Assembly (NCBI GenBank): GCA_903897605.1
Contig: CAIUCH010000057.1
Span: forward strand, 1 to 64,000
DNA length: 64,000 nucleotides
Direction: 5' to 3'
DNA from: an uncultured Alphaproteobacteria bacterium
GTDB lineage: Bacteria; Pseudomonadota; Alphaproteobacteria; Micropepsales; Micropepsaceae
Position 1 is the first letter of the stretch. Each line of letters opens with the position of its first letter. Shown in pieces: positions 16,587 through 26,014 of the stretch. Made by a program: the position numbers and the translations under genes. Under the pieces are notes generated by a model that was not told the DNA's origin, made no database searches, and was given only the letters and a program-made list of their open reading frames with translations.

Positions 16587-17917
16587 GCGATGTTATCGTC
16601 CGCGTCGCGCCATCGCCCACCGGTTATCTGCATGTCGGCAATGCCCGCGCCGCGCTGCTGAATTATCTGTTCGCGCTGCATGCCGGCGGCAAATTCATGC
16701 TGCGGATCGACGACACCGACGATACGCGGTCGAAACCGGAATACGAAACCGCGATCCTGGAAGACCTGGCGTGGCTGGGCCTGACACATGACATATTCGC
16801 GCGCCAGTCCGACCGGGCGGCGCGTTACCAGGAGGCCGCCGGGAAACTGAAGACGGCAGGGCGGCTTTATCCCTGCTACGAAACTGCCGCCGAACTGGAC
16901 CGCCGCCGCAAGCGTCAGATGGCGGCGGGCAAGCCGCCCGTCTATGACCGTGCCGCGCTCGCCCTGACCGACGCACAGCGGGCCGCCTTCGAAGCCGAAG
17001 GCCGCAAACCGCATTGGCGCTTCAAGCTCAGCCATAACAAGGTGCAGTGGAACGATCTGATCCGCGGACATGTGGAGATCGATACCGCCACCCTCTCCGA
17101 TCCGGTGCTGATCCGCGAAGACGGTCGCTTTCTTTATACCTTGCCGTCGGTGGTGGACGATGCCGATTTCGCCGTCAACCATATCCTGCGCGGCGAGGAT
17201 CATGTCACCAACAGCGCGCCGCAGATCGAAATCTTTGAAGCCTTGGACGCACCGGTGCCGCATTTCGCGCATTTCGCCCTGTTCGTGGCGGCGGGCGGCG
17301 AAGTCCTGTCCAAGCGCGAAGGATCGTTGTCGCTGCGCGCCCTGCGCGACGACGGCATCGAGGCCCTGGCATTGAATGCCTATCTCGCCCGCATCGGTAC
17401 CTCCGACAGTATCGAACCGGCGCTGTCGCTGCGCGAACTGGCGGATGGTTTCGCCTTCGAGAAAATGGGCCGGGCGCTGGCGCATTTCGACAGGGCCGAG
17501 CTGACGGCCCTGAACGCCAAGACGCTTCACGCCATGCCTTATGAGATTGTGGCGCCACGCCTGATGGCAATGGGCGTGCATCAGCCAGTGTGGGAAGCGG
17601 TGAAACCAAATGTCACGCGCCTCGCCGACGCCGTGGATCTGCAACGGCTGGTGACGGGACCGGTGACGCCCGTGATCGAGGATGCGGATTTCATCGCTCG
17701 CGCGGCGGCTCTTCTGCCGCCCGAACCCTGGAACGAGGGGACCTGGGGCGTTTGGACCGAGGCGGTGAAGGCAGCGACCGGGACCAAGGGGCGGGCGCTA
17801 TTTCATCCCCTGCGCCTGGCGCTGACCGGGCTGGAGCATGGACCGGAACTCAAAAAACTGTTACCCCTGATCGGGAGGGCCAAAGTGCTGGCCCGCCTGG
17901 AAGGACAGACCGCGTGA
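16583..17917 (+). CDS. gltX: Glutamate--tRNA ligase
   Basis: A class I aminoacyl-tRNA synthetase of 444 aa. The HIGH-type motif is [13 protein letters not shown] and the KMSKS-type motif is [22 protein letters not shown] and [11 protein letters not shown] are typical of GluRS/GlnRS. The C-terminal anticodon-binding region is shorter and more divergent than in the main GluRS. Many alphaproteobacteria carry two gltX copies, one charging tRNA-Gln for later amidation; which one this is cannot be told here. It overlaps nadE by four bases. Confidence 0.93.
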   Translation: MSDVIVRVAPSPTGYLHVGNARAALLNYLFALHAGGKFMLRIDDTDDTRSKPEYETAILEDLAWLGLTHDIFARQSDRAARYQEAAGKLKTAGRLYPCYETAAELDRRRKRQMAAGKPPVYDRAALALTDAQRAAFEAEGRKPHWRFKLSHNKVQWNDLIRGHVEIDTATLSDPVLIREDGRFLYTLPSVVDDADFAVNHILRGEDHVTNSAPQIEIFEALDAPVPHFAHFALFVAAGGEVLSKREGSLSLRALRDDGIEALALNAYLARIGTSDSIEPALSLRELADGFAFEKMGRALAHFDRAELTALNAKTLHAMPYEIVAPRLMAMGVHQPVWEAVKPNVTRLADAVDLQRLVTGPVTPVIEDADFIARAAALLPPEPWNEGTWGVWTEAVKAATGTKGRALFHPLRLALTGLEHGPELKKLLPLIGRAKVLARLEGQTA

Positions 17918-18085
17918 CGCATTGTTTTGTCATTATCCGGATTTCGATTTGCAGCTGACGCTGCAAAAACCCTTCTGCTCGCCCCCACAATTTGCCAAGT
18001 TCAACAAGACATTTTTGATCGCCGCGCGATCTCACGGAAAACCGCTTCACACTTTTCCGGATCGCGCTCCCGCCGGTGGACTTCC

Positions 18086-19396
18086 ATGACTCTGCGTCTG
18101 TTCAATACGCTCACCAAGACCAAGGACGAGTTTGTTCCGATCGATCCCAGGAATGTCCGCACCTATGTCTGCGGGCCGACGGTCTATGACTTTGCCCATA
18201 TCGGCAATGCGCGCCCTTCGATCGTGTTCGATCTTCTGTTCCGGTTGCTGCGCCACGAATTCGGCGACGCCCATGTCACCTATGTCCGCAACATCACCGA
18301 CGTGGACGACAAGATCAACGCCCGTGCCGCCGAGCGCGGCGTGTCGATCCGCGAACTGACGGAAGAAACCGCGCAGATCTATGCCGAGGATATCGGCGCG
18401 TTGGGCTGCCTGCCGCCCACCGTGACGCCACGCGCCACCGAGCATATCGCCGAGATGGTGACGATCATCGGGCAGTTGATTGCCGCCGGCCATGCCTATG
18501 TCGCCGATGGCCATGTGCTGTTCGATGTTTCGTCCAAGCCGGATTACGGCAAGCTGTCGCGCCGGTCGCTGGACGAGATGATCGCCGGCGCGCGGGTGGA
18601 TGTGGCGCCCTATAAAAAAGGCGCGATGGATTTCGTGCTGTGGAAACCGTCCGAGGCGAAGGTCCCGGGCTGGGAGTCGCCTTGGGGCCGCGGCCGTCCC
18701 GGCTGGCACATCGAATGTTCGGCGATGGCGGGCAAATATCTGGGTGAGACATTCGACATTCATGGCGGCGGCATCGACCTGCTGTTTCCCCATCACGAGA
18801 ACGAGATCGCCCAAAGCGAAGGCGCCCATCACAATCACCCGTTGGCGAAAGTCTGGATGCATAACGGCTTTCTGCAGCTGCAGGGCGAGAAGATGTCCAA
18901 ATCGGCGGGCAATTTCTTCACCATCCGCGAGCTTCTGGCCGACTGGCCGGGCGAGGTTCTGCGCTTCAACATGCTGCGCAGCCATTACCGCCAGCCGATC
19001 GATTTCACTTTCGAGGGCCTCCGCGAAAGCTGGAAGACCCTGGAACGCTGGTACGAAATCACCGAGCCTTTGGCCGATCCGGCGCCCGATGCGGATTTCT
19101 TCGCCGCGCTGCGTGACGATCTCAACACCCCAGCGGCCATCGCCTCTCTGCATCAGGCGGAGCCATCGGCGCTGGCGGGTGGGCTGGGTTTTCTGGGTTT
19201 CTCCAATGTGCAGATGAAGATCTCGACCAAGACGAAAGTCGACGAGATTGCCATCGCCGATGCCATTGAAGCCCGCAAGGCGGCCCGTGCCGCCAAGAAT
19301 TTCGCCGAAAGCGACCGCATTCGCGATGAATTGCTGGTCAGGGGCATCGTACTGAAGGACGGGCCTGAGGGCACGACCTGGGAAATCAAGAAATGA
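18086..19396 (+). CDS. cysS: Cysteine--tRNA ligase
   Basis: CysRS (436 aa from the preferred start) begins [36 protein letters not shown] carries the first zinc Cys and the HIGH motif; [13 protein letters not shown] and [19 protein letters not shown] complete the zinc site; [10 protein letters not shown] is the KMSKS loop. The ATG at 18086 follows GGTGGA; the ORF-track start 53 codons earlier is not supported. It ends in an ATGA overlap with cimA. Confidence 0.95.
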   Translation: MTLRLFNTLTKTKDEFVPIDPRNVRTYVCGPTVYDFAHIGNARPSIVFDLLFRLLRHEFGDAHVTYVRNITDVDDKINARAAERGVSIRELTEETAQIYAEDIGALGCLPPTVTPRATEHIAEMVTIIGQLIAAGHAYVADGHVLFDVSSKPDYGKLSRRSLDEMIAGARVDVAPYKKGAMDFVLWKPSEAKVPGWESPWGRGRPGWHIECSAMAGKYLGETFDIHGGGIDLLFPHHENEIAQSEGAHHNHPLAKVWMHNGFLQLQGEKMSKSAGNFFTIRELLADWPGEVLRFNMLRSHYRQPIDFTFEGLRESWKTLERWYEITEPLADPAPDADFFAALRDDLNTPAAIASLHQAEPSALAGGLGFLGFSNVQMKISTKTKVDEIAIADAIEARKAARAAKNFAESDRIRDELLVRGIVLKDGPEGTTWEIKK

Positions 19397-20991
19397 CCCG
19401 CGAACGCCTTTATATTTTCGACACCACCTTGCGCGACGGAGCGCAAACCCAGGGCGTGGATTTCTCGGTCGCGGACAAGCGCCAGATCGCGCTCGCCCTG
19501 GACGGATTGGGCATCGACTATATCGAAGGCGGCTGGCCTGGCGCCAATCCCACCGACACGGCTTTCTTCGCCGAACGCCCGCCGCTGAAACGCGCTCGAT
19601 TTACCGCATTCGGCATGACCAAGCGCTCGGGCCGCAGCGCCGCCAACGATCCGTCGCTGGCGCCGGTGATCGATGCGCCGGTCGATGCGGTTTGTCTGGT
19701 GGGCAAGAGCTGGGACTATCAAGTCGATGTCGCGCTGGAGATTCCGCGCGAGGAGAATATCGACAATATCGCCCGCTCCATCGAAGCGGTGGTGGCCAAG
19801 AAGCGCGAAGCGATGCTCGACGCCGAACATTTCTTCGACGGCTACAAGGCGAATGCTGACTATGCCATGGCCTGCATCAAGGCCGCCCATGACGCGGGCG
19901 CCCGCTGGATCGTGCTGTGCGACACCAATGGCGGCACCATGCCGGAGGATGTCTATCGCATTGTCTGCGAAGTGAAGGCGAAGTTGCCGGGTGCGGCGCT
20001 GGGCATCCATGCCCATGACGATACCGGGCAGGGTGTGGCGGTGAGCCTGGCCGCCTTGCGTGCGGGCGTGCGCCAGATTCAGGGCACTTTGAATGGCCTC
20101 GGCGAGCGCTGCGGCAACGCCAATCTCTGTTCGCTGCTGCCGACCCTGATCCTGAAGGAGCCTTACGCCGCGCAATTCGAAACCGGCGTCAGCCCTGAGG
20201 CGCTGGCCCGCATCACCCAGCTCTCGCGCCTGCTGGACGAGATTCTCAATCGCGCCCCCCGGCGGCACGCGCCCTATGTCGGGCTCTCGGCTTTCGCGCA
20301 TAAGGGTGGCTTGCATTCGTCGGCCGTGCTGAAGGACCCGCGCACCTATGAACATGTGAATCCGGAATCGGTGGGCAATCAGCGCGTCATCCCGGTGTCG
20401 GATCAATCCGGACGCTCCAATGTTTTGGCGCGGATGGCGGAAATCGGCATAGCTATCGACGCCCAGGATGGCCGGGTGTCGCGCTTGCTCGACGAGGTGA
20501 AGCAGCGCGAATATCTCGGCTATGCCTATGACGGCGCCGACGCGTCGTTCGAATTGCTGGCGCGCCGGGCGCTGGGCCAGGTGCCGGATTATTTCACGGT
20601 GGACAGTTTCCGCGTCAGCGTCGAGCGCCGCCGCAATGCGCGCGGCGAGATGGTCAGCGTCTCCGAAGGCGTGGTCCGGCTGGATGTCGCCGGCGAGGAG
20701 ATCCACAGCGTCGCCACCGGCAACGGCCCCGTCAACGCGCTGGACGCGGCGCTGCGCAAGGATTTGGGAAAATATTCGGCCGCCATCAGCGATCTTCGCC
20801 TGGCGGATTATAAGGTGCGTATCCTCACCACCGGCACCGAAGCGGTGACCCGGGTGATGATCGAGAGCATCGATGGCCGGAGCAACCGCTGGTCCACGGT
20901 GGGGGTGTCGGCCAATATCGTCGATGCCTCCTTCGAGGCCTTGACCGACTCGATTACCTACAAGCTTTTCAAGGAAGGCCTTGTTCCCTGA
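19393..20991 (+). CDS. cimA: (R)-citramalate synthase
   Basis: CimA (532 aa) condenses pyruvate with acetyl-CoA to citramalate, the first step of a threonine-independent route to 2-oxobutyrate and isoleucine. The catalytic barrel has [29 protein letters not shown] and [15 protein letters not shown]; the regulatory C-terminal domain lies after about residue 390. Full length and the GWPGANPTD motif distinguish it from LeuA and NifV. It is coupled to cysS by ATGA. LeuC/LeuD-type enzymes carry the next steps, and leuD-leuB lie 9 kb downstream. Confidence 0.93.
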   Translation: MTRERLYIFDTTLRDGAQTQGVDFSVADKRQIALALDGLGIDYIEGGWPGANPTDTAFFAERPPLKRARFTAFGMTKRSGRSAANDPSLAPVIDAPVDAVCLVGKSWDYQVDVALEIPREENIDNIARSIEAVVAKKREAMLDAEHFFDGYKANADYAMACIKAAHDAGARWIVLCDTNGGTMPEDVYRIVCEVKAKLPGAALGIHAHDDTGQGVAVSLAALRAGVRQIQGTLNGLGERCGNANLCSLLPTLILKEPYAAQFETGVSPEALARITQLSRLLDEILNRAPRRHAPYVGLSAFAHKGGLHSSAVLKDPRTYEHVNPESVGNQRVIPVSDQSGRSNVLARMAEIGIAIDAQDGRVSRLLDEVKQREYLGYAYDGADASFELLARRALGQVPDYFTVDSFRVSVERRRNARGEMVSVSEGVVRLDVAGEEIHSVATGNGPVNALDAALRKDLGKYSAAISDLRLADYKVRILTTGTEAVTRVMIESIDGRSNRWSTVGVSANIVDASFEALTDSITYKLFKEGLVP

Positions 20992-21190
20992 ACGCGCCTT
21001 CGATGGACACCCTGCTTTGGTTACACCGCGCGCGACGGGATTTCTGACATAGTATTGAGATAATTGGCATTCTTTCGCACTCGGCCGTCAAATACGGGCA
21101 ATTCCCCGCTTCCGGGCGTCGCCCAAAGGGGCTATTGTCCGCGCCGATCCTGGGCCCCCTGGGGAACCGATTTCAAGGGAGAAAAAAACT

Positions 21191-21790
21191 ATGAAGGGTT
21201 TACTCACTATGGCCGCCGCCGTGGCGCTCACGGCCTCGTTCGCCAGCACTGCAATGGCGCAGGGCATGTCGAAAGACGATCAGATCAAGCAAGCAACGTC
21301 CGCGCTGCCGGCCGCCATGCGCGCCGGTGCGATGGTCGTCAGCTATGACGCCAAGGGCATGCCGATGGTGCTGCGTCAGGGCACCAACAACATCTTCTGC
21401 ACGCCGAGCACGGGCGACACCTTCGCCGTGAGCTGCCGTGGCATGGGGCTCAAGGCCGCCAGCGATTTCACTGCGATGGAAAAGGCTGCAGGCAAGGATG
21501 CCAAGACGATCACGGCGGACACCGATGCGGCTTATGCCTCGGGCAAGCTTACCCGTGCGCCGGCCGGCACCACCATCTACACCCGTGGCGGCAAGACCGA
21601 AGCTGAAGCCCGCTCGATGTGGGTCGTGCTGATGCCGAACGTCAAAGGCGAGGATATGGGCCTGCCGACCATGCGCGTGAATGCGTCGTCGCCCTGGATG
21701 ATGCGTTCGGGCACGCCCGGCGCGCACATCATGATGCCGCAGACGGCGTCGATGGACGACATGCCGCCGCCGCCTCCGCCGAAGATGTGA
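21191..21790 (+). CDS. Secreted protein of unknown family, tandem paralogue 1
   Basis: A 199-aa exported protein. The signal peptide MKGLLTMAAAVALTASFAS ends at AMAQ, and AAGGGAG precedes the ATG. The mature part starts MSKDDQIKQA, has two Cys residues (IFCTPS and VSCRG, a possible disulfide) and ends in a Pro run (MPPPPPPKM). It shares MSKDD, VVSYDAKG-PMVLRQG and RSGTPGAHI-PQ with the gene at 22004. I do not recognise the family or a catalytic motif. A terminator-like hairpin follows it. Confidence 0.8.
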   Translation: MKGLLTMAAAVALTASFASTAMAQGMSKDDQIKQATSALPAAMRAGAMVVSYDAKGMPMVLRQGTNNIFCTPSTGDTFAVSCRGMGLKAASDFTAMEKAAGKDAKTITADTDAAYASGKLTRAPAGTTIYTRGGKTEAEARSMWVVLMPNVKGEDMGLPTMRVNASSPWMMRSGTPGAHIMMPQTASMDDMPPPPPPKM

Positions 21791-21836
21791 TGTAAAGATC
21801 GTGTAAAGACTGGGTCTCTCCTCTGAGACACGAACG

Positions 21837-21868
21837 CGGCGCCCCTCAAAAGGCGCCGTGTTTCGTTT
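21837..21868 (+). terminator. Rho-independent terminator
   Basis: CGGCGCC (21837-21843) pairs with GGCGCCG (21852-21858) across an 8-nt loop and is followed by TGTTTCGTTT. It lies 46 bp after the stop of the first secreted paralogue. The same hairpin style follows the second paralogue. Confidence 0.7.
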
Positions 21869-22003
21869 CGGGGGAGTTCTTCCCGGTCTGCGTACAACAA
21901 AGCCGCAAAGCCTTCCGGACGCGCTCCAAACCCGTTATGGTCCGCGCCCAGTTACCCAAAAGCCAGTTACCCAAAAGAATGTCTCAAGGAGGAGAAACAA
22001 ACG

Positions 22004-22579
22004 ATGAAGCATTTGTTGATGATCTCGGCGGCCGTGATGCTCACGGCATCATTCGGTTCCGCCGCCATGGCGCAGACCATGTCGAAGGACGACCTGATCG
22101 CACAGGCCGTGAAGGCGGCGCCGGAAGCGTTGCGCGCGGGCGCCACGGTGGTGAATTACGATGCCAAGGGCGAGCCGATGGTGCTGCGTCAGGGCAATAA
22201 CGGCATTGTCTGCACCCCCAACCAGCCGGGCGGCACCAGCTTCTCGGTGAATTGCTATGGCCAGGCCTTGCGCGCCCAGCGTGACCTGCAGGCCAAGGAC
22301 AAGGCCGAAGGCAAGGACGCCAAGGCCTCCGCCGCCGACATGGCCGACGCCATGAAGTCCGGCAAGCTGCAAGCGCCTCCGACGGGCACGGCGATGTATT
22401 CGCTGTCCGGCAAGACCGAGGCCACCGCCCGCGGCATGTGGGTGGTTCTGGTTCCCAACATGACGGCCGAAGCGACCGGCCTGCCCACCCAGCCGACGGC
22501 GAACGGAACGCCCTGGCTGATGCGGGCCGGCACGCCCGGCGCGCACATCCACATCCCTCAGGCAGCGCCCCCGGGCTGA
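22004..22579 (+). CDS. Secreted protein of unknown family, tandem paralogue 2
   Basis: A 191-aa exported protein with signal peptide MKHLLMISAAVMLTASFGS ending AMAQ, and AAGGAGG upstream of the ATG. It is co-linear with the gene at 21191: MSKDDLIAQA, VVNYDAKGEPMVLRQG, two Cys residues (IVCTPN and VNCYG) and RAGTPGAHIHIPQ near the end. It lacks the Pro-rich tail of its neighbour. The family is unknown to me. The terminator between the paralogues suggests separate transcripts. Confidence 0.8.
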   Translation: MKHLLMISAAVMLTASFGSAAMAQTMSKDDLIAQAVKAAPEALRAGATVVNYDAKGEPMVLRQGNNGIVCTPNQPGGTSFSVNCYGQALRAQRDLQAKDKAEGKDAKASAADMADAMKSGKLQAPPTGTAMYSLSGKTEATARGMWVVLVPNMTAEATGLPTQPTANGTPWLMRAGTPGAHIHIPQAAPPG

Positions 22580-22606
22580 GGGTTCGAGCATTTTTGGAAT
22601 ACGGAC

Positions 22607-22636
22607 ACGGCGCTCGAAAGGGCGCCGTTTTCGTTT
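22607..22636 (+). terminator. Rho-independent terminator
   Basis: CGGCGC (from 22608) pairs with GCGCCG (22622-22627), with CGAAAG in the loop region, and is followed by TTTTCGTTT. It lies just after the second secreted paralogue and before the convergent csaA, so it may terminate from both sides. Confidence 0.65.
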
Positions 22637-22647
22637 GGCCCCAGTGC

Positions 22648-23004
22648 TTAAAACATGCGTCCGCCATTAGGCACGGGATGGGAGGGATGCAGCAGCACCA
22701 CTTCACCTGTTTCGTCCGGCACCCCCAGGGTCAGGACCTGCGACATGAAGGGACCGATCTGGCGCGGGGGAAAATTCATCACCGCCACCACCTGTTTTCC
22801 CACCAGCGCCTCGGGCGTGTAATGGCGGGTGATCTGGGCGGAGGAGCGCCGAGTGCCGATTTGCGCTCCAAAATCTATGGTCAGCTTGATCGCCGGTTTG
22901 CGTGCTTCGGGAAACGGCTCGGCGGCGATCACGGTGCCGACCCGGATATCCACTTTCAGGAAATCGTCGAACCCAATTGGGCCAGGTATTGCGGCATCAG
23001 GCAT
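22648..23004 (-). CDS. csaA: CsaA-type tRNA-binding domain protein
   Basis: This 118-aa protein is a single OB-fold tRNA-binding domain. The family run FLKVDIRVGTVIAAEPFPEA, then KPAIKLTIDFG, SSAQIT and VMNFPPRQIGPF, is closely CsaA-like. CsaA proteins form dimers, bind tRNA acceptor regions and have chaperone-like activity. The start overlaps the end of the upstream LOG gene by eight bases on the same strand, suggesting coupling. Confidence 0.92.
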   Translation of the reverse strand: MPDAAIPGPIGFDDFLKVDIRVGTVIAAEPFPEARKPAIKLTIDFGAQIGTRRSSAQITRHYTPEALVGKQVVAVMNFPPRQIGPFMSQVLTLGVPDETGEVVLLHPSHPVPNGGRMF

Positions 23005-23560
23005 TGAGACGGCCTTCCAGAATTTTCAGTGCGTCTTGCGGCCCGTCGGCCAGGTCGTAAAGCTTGAGCGTTTTCTCGCGCGCGAAGCCCGCTTTTACCG
23101 TGGCGTGCAGCATCGCATCCAGGGCGTCGTAATAGCCGTTCACATTCACCACCACGATGGGTTTGTCGTGTACGCCCAGCTGGGCCTCGACCGCGACCTC
23201 GAAAAATTCGTCGAAGGTGCCAAGTCCGCCCGGCAGGACCACAAAGGCGTCGGACATTTGCAGCATCAGGGCTTTGCGCTCCTGGATATGCGGCGTGACG
23301 ATCAACCTTTCCTCCGCCGATATCGGCGGTTCCAGCAGCTGCAGAAAGGCGGGGATGATGCCCTGCACCGTGGCGCCGCCTGCTTGTGCCGATCTGGCAA
23401 CATCGCCCATCAATCCATTGCCGCCGCCGCCGAAAACCACCGACCAGCCCGCCTTGGCGATACCCGTTCCGATGGCGCGCGCCGCATCGCGGAAGGCGGG
23501 ATCGTCGCCGTATGAGGAGCCACAAAATACGCAAATTGCGGGCTTTTGCTTGGTGTCCAT
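22997..23560 (-). CDS. LOG-family nucleotide 5'-monophosphate phosphoribohydrolase
   Basis: This 187-aa Rossmann-like protein carries the LOG signature PGGLGTFDEFFE and GGGGNGLMGDVA, with IQERKALM between them. LOG enzymes release the base from nucleoside monophosphates, including cytokinin precursors and AMP/GMP in bacteria. The start MDTKQKPAICVFCGSS is typical. It forms an overlapping pair with csaA. The actual bacterial substrate is not shown by sequence. Confidence 0.9.
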   Translation of the reverse strand: MDTKQKPAICVFCGSSYGDDPAFRDAARAIGTGIAKAGWSVVFGGGGNGLMGDVARSAQAGGATVQGIIPAFLQLLEPPISAEERLIVTPHIQERKALMLQMSDAFVVLPGGLGTFDEFFEVAVEAQLGVHDKPIVVVNVNGYYDALDAMLHATVKAGFAREKTLKLYDLADGPQDALKILEGRLNA

Positions 23561-23621
23561 GGCGCTATTGGGGTTGCGTGGGGAGCGGCATCTTCCTAAA
23601 CAGGTTCGGCTCTTAAACCAA

Positions 23622-23820
23622 GAGCGTCGGCGAGAGCCGGAGCGACCTTGAAACGAGCGTCGGCGAGAGCCGCAGCGACCTTGAAACGAGCGTCGGCGAG
23701 AGCCGGAGCGACCTTGAAACGAGCGTCGGCGAGAGCCGGAGCGACCTTGAAACGAGCGTCGGCGAGAGCCGGAGCGACCTTAAAACGAGCATCGGCGGGG
23801 CCCATAGCGACAGCGTATGG
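23622..23820. repeat. 33-bp tandem repeat (five copies plus a degenerate sixth)
   Basis: The unit GAGCGTCGGCGAGAGCCGGA plus GCGACCTTGAAAC recurs with period exactly 33 bp at 23622, 23655, 23688, 23721 and 23754; a decayed copy starts at 23787. Copies differ at one or two bases. Because 33 is a multiple of three, several frames stay open on both strands, giving 11-residue repeats (ADARFKVAPAL on minus, KRASARAGATL on plus). The minus ORF 23596-23841 even has a possible GGGGAG ribosome site. It looks like a minisatellite, possibly translated. Confidence 0.85.
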
Positions 23821-23923
23821 GCGAGCGACCGTTGAATACATTTACTCCCCATTGCGTTAGCAAGGGGAGAACACCAAGTGAGCGTTGCCGCCAAGGCGTG
23901 ACGTTCCTGTTACGGAGATTTTC

Positions 23924-24016
23924 GTGCCGCGCTGGTTGCTGATTCTGGGTGCGATTGCGCTGATCGCGCTTGTCGCGGGTTATGTCACCTTCGGTGGTGC
24001 CAATATGGGGCGGTAG
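23924..24016 (+). CDS. 30-aa single-span membrane peptide upstream of the ABC exporter
   Basis: A GTG start nine bases after GGAG opens a 30-codon frame, MPRWLLILGAIALIALVAGY then VTFGGANMGR, ending in TAG directly abutting the ATG of the ABC exporter (TAGATG). It is one hydrophobic helix with a short polar tail. It is below the ORF-track cut-off. Spacing indicates translational coupling. A role as small exporter subunit or as a translation-coupling leader is inference. Confidence 0.6.
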   Translation: MPRWLLILGAIALIALVAGYVTFGGANMGR

Positions 24017-25885
24017 ATGGCGCGGTCGGCTGTAGAAGAAGGTGACGGCGCGCCATCTTTTCGGCCGCTCTGGACCCTGATGCCGTATCTCTGGCCGAAG
24101 AACCGGCCGGATCTGAGGATACGCGTTCTTGTCTCGATCGTCTTTCTGGTGCTGGCCACGGGTGTCACCAGCATCTCGCCCCTGATCTTCGGCTGGGCGG
24201 TGGACCGCTTGCGGCCCACGCCCACCAATATCGCCATCGGCGCGGTGCTGTCCTTGATCGCGTCCTATGTGATCTCGCGCATCATGATGCAGGCCTTCGC
24301 CCAGCTGCGCGATGGCATCTTCGCCAAAGTCCAGTATCACGCCATGCGCGAAGTGGCGGTGGAGACCTTCGCCCATGTCCATACCCTGTCCTTGCGCTTT
24401 CACTTGGAACGCAAGACCGGCGGCCTGTCGCGGGTGATCGAGCGCGGCATCAAGGGCATCGACACGCTGTTGTCCTTTGCCCTGTTCAGTATCTTTCCCA
24501 CCATTCTGCTGCTGGCTTTCTACAGCGCCATACTTTTGATCGACCTGAATATCTGGGTGGCGGTCTCGACCGTGATCATGGTGATCGCCTATGTCTGGTT
24601 CACCTTCTGGATCACCCGCTGGCGCATCCAGTTCCGCCGCGAAATGAACCAGTCCGACACCGACGCTAATACCAAGGCGGTGGACAGCCTGCTCAATTTC
24701 GAGACCGTCAAATATTTCAACAACGAAGCGCATGAGACCAGGCGCTACGATGTCTCGATGGAGAAATTCTCCCGCGCCTCGATCCAATCGCAGATTTCGC
24801 TCTCTTATCTTAATACCGGTCAGGCCGCGATCATGGCGCTGGGTCTGGGCGCGGTGATGGCGCTGACCGCGATAGGCATCGCGCGCGGGCAATTCTCCAT
24901 CGGCTTGTTCGTGACCGGAAACGCCATTCTGATCCAGCTTTATCAGCCGCTGAATCTGCTGGGCACGGTCTATCGCGAAATCACCCAGGGCCTGGTCGAC
25001 ATGGAGGCAATGTTCCGCCTGCTCAATCAGCCGCGCGAGGTGAAGGACAAGCCCGGCGCCAAGCCCTTGCAGGTCACGGGCGGCGAGATCCGTTTCGACA
25101 ATGTCGTGTTCAATTACGATCCCGAACGCACCGTGCTCAAAGGCATCAGCTTCGCCGTGCCTGCCGGCAAGACCGTCGCGGTGGTGGGTCCGTCCGGCGC
25201 CGGCAAATCCACCATCAGCCGCATTCTCTATCGTTTCTACGATATCCGCGAAGGTAAGGTGACCATCGACGGTCAGGATATCCGCGATGTGACGCAGACC
25301 AGCCTGCGCGCCGCCATCGGCATTGTTCCCCAGGACACGGTGCTGTTCAACGACACCGTCCGCTACAACATCGCCTATGGCCGCATCGGCGCCAGCGATG
25401 CCGATATTCGCGAGGCCGCGGGGCTGGCCCAGATCGACAAATTCATCGTCGAGTTGCCCCATGGCTATGACGCCATGGTGGGTGAGCGCGGCCTGAAATT
25501 GTCGGGCGGCGAGAAGCAGCGCGTCGCCATCGCCCGCACCATCCTGAAGAACCCGCCCATCCTGCTCTTGGACGAGGCGACCAGCGCGCTGGACACCGGC
25601 ACCGAGCGGGAAATCCAGGGCGCGCTCGCCGATGTCTCGCGCGGCCGCACCACCTTGGTGATCGCCCACCGGCTTTCCACCGTGATCGATGCCGATGAGA
25701 TCCTGGTGCTTGATCATGGCCAGATCATCGAACGCGGACGGCATTCGCAATTGCTGGCGATGAACGGCCACTACGCCTCGATGTGGAACAAGCAGCGCGA
25801 AGCCGCCGCGGCGCGCGAGAAGCTGAAAGAAGTCGAGAACGATCCGGATGTCGCGCCGGGAATCGCCAAAGCGGTTCCGGCCTAG
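24017..25885 (+). CDS. Atm1/HMT-like ABC exporter (fused permease and ATPase)
   Basis: This 622-aa half-transporter has six membrane segments in residues 30-320 and an ATPase domain. Walker A is GPSGAGKS (391-398), the signature is LSGGEKQRVA, Walker B is ILLLDEATSALD, and the H-loop is VIAHRLSTV. The membrane part carries SLLNFETVKYFNNEAHE, the hallmark of the Atm1/ABCB7/HMT1 group that exports glutathione-linked or metal-linked compounds. It functions as a homodimer in the inner membrane. A 30-aa peptide ORF abuts its start. Confidence 0.93.
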   Translation: MARSAVEEGDGAPSFRPLWTLMPYLWPKNRPDLRIRVLVSIVFLVLATGVTSISPLIFGWAVDRLRPTPTNIAIGAVLSLIASYVISRIMMQAFAQLRDGIFAKVQYHAMREVAVETFAHVHTLSLRFHLERKTGGLSRVIERGIKGIDTLLSFALFSIFPTILLLAFYSAILLIDLNIWVAVSTVIMVIAYVWFTFWITRWRIQFRREMNQSDTDANTKAVDSLLNFETVKYFNNEAHETRRYDVSMEKFSRASIQSQISLSYLNTGQAAIMALGLGAVMALTAIGIARGQFSIGLFVTGNAILIQLYQPLNLLGTVYREITQGLVDMEAMFRLLNQPREVKDKPGAKPLQVTGGEIRFDNVVFNYDPERTVLKGISFAVPAGKTVAVVGPSGAGKSTISRILYRFYDIREGKVTIDGQDIRDVTQTSLRAAIGIVPQDTVLFNDTVRYNIAYGRIGASDADIREAAGLAQIDKFIVELPHGYDAMVGERGLKLSGGEKQRVAIARTILKNPPILLLDEATSALDTGTEREIQGALADVSRGRTTLVIAHRLSTVIDADEILVLDHGQIIERGRHSQLLAMNGHYASMWNKQREAAAAREKLKEVENDPDVAPGIAKAVPA

Positions 25886-25898
25886 TCACATTCTCTAC

Positions 25899-25996
25899 CG
25901 TCATCACCCGCGCATGCGGGTGATCCATAAAGATTGTCGTCGCTGCGATGCTGTCGAAAGTCTTTATGGATGGCCCGGATGAACCGGGCCATGACG
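25899..25996. repeat. Cloverleaf-like nested palindrome (98 bp)
   Basis: Nested perfect stems can be drawn: outer CGTCAT/ATGACG; hairpin ATCACCCGC-gcat-GCGGGTGAT (25903-25924); central ATCCATAAAGA/TCTTTATGGAT (25923-25933 with 25961-25971); and hairpin GGCCCGG-atgaa-CCGGGCC (25972-25990). It sits between the convergent ABC exporter and cold-shock genes. It could be a dispersed palindromic repeat or a bidirectional terminator, though T-runs are lacking. Confidence 0.7.
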
Positions 25997-26014
25997 AATG
26001 CAATGCAAGCTCGC

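Noticed and set aside
23622-23820. CRISPR array
   Set aside because: The 33-bp units are directly adjacent with no unique spacers, and no cas genes are present.
23780-25771. 663-aa minus-strand ORF
   Set aside because: It lies antisense to the Atm1-like exporter, is His/Asp/Arg-rich without domains, and is a shadow of GC-rich codons.
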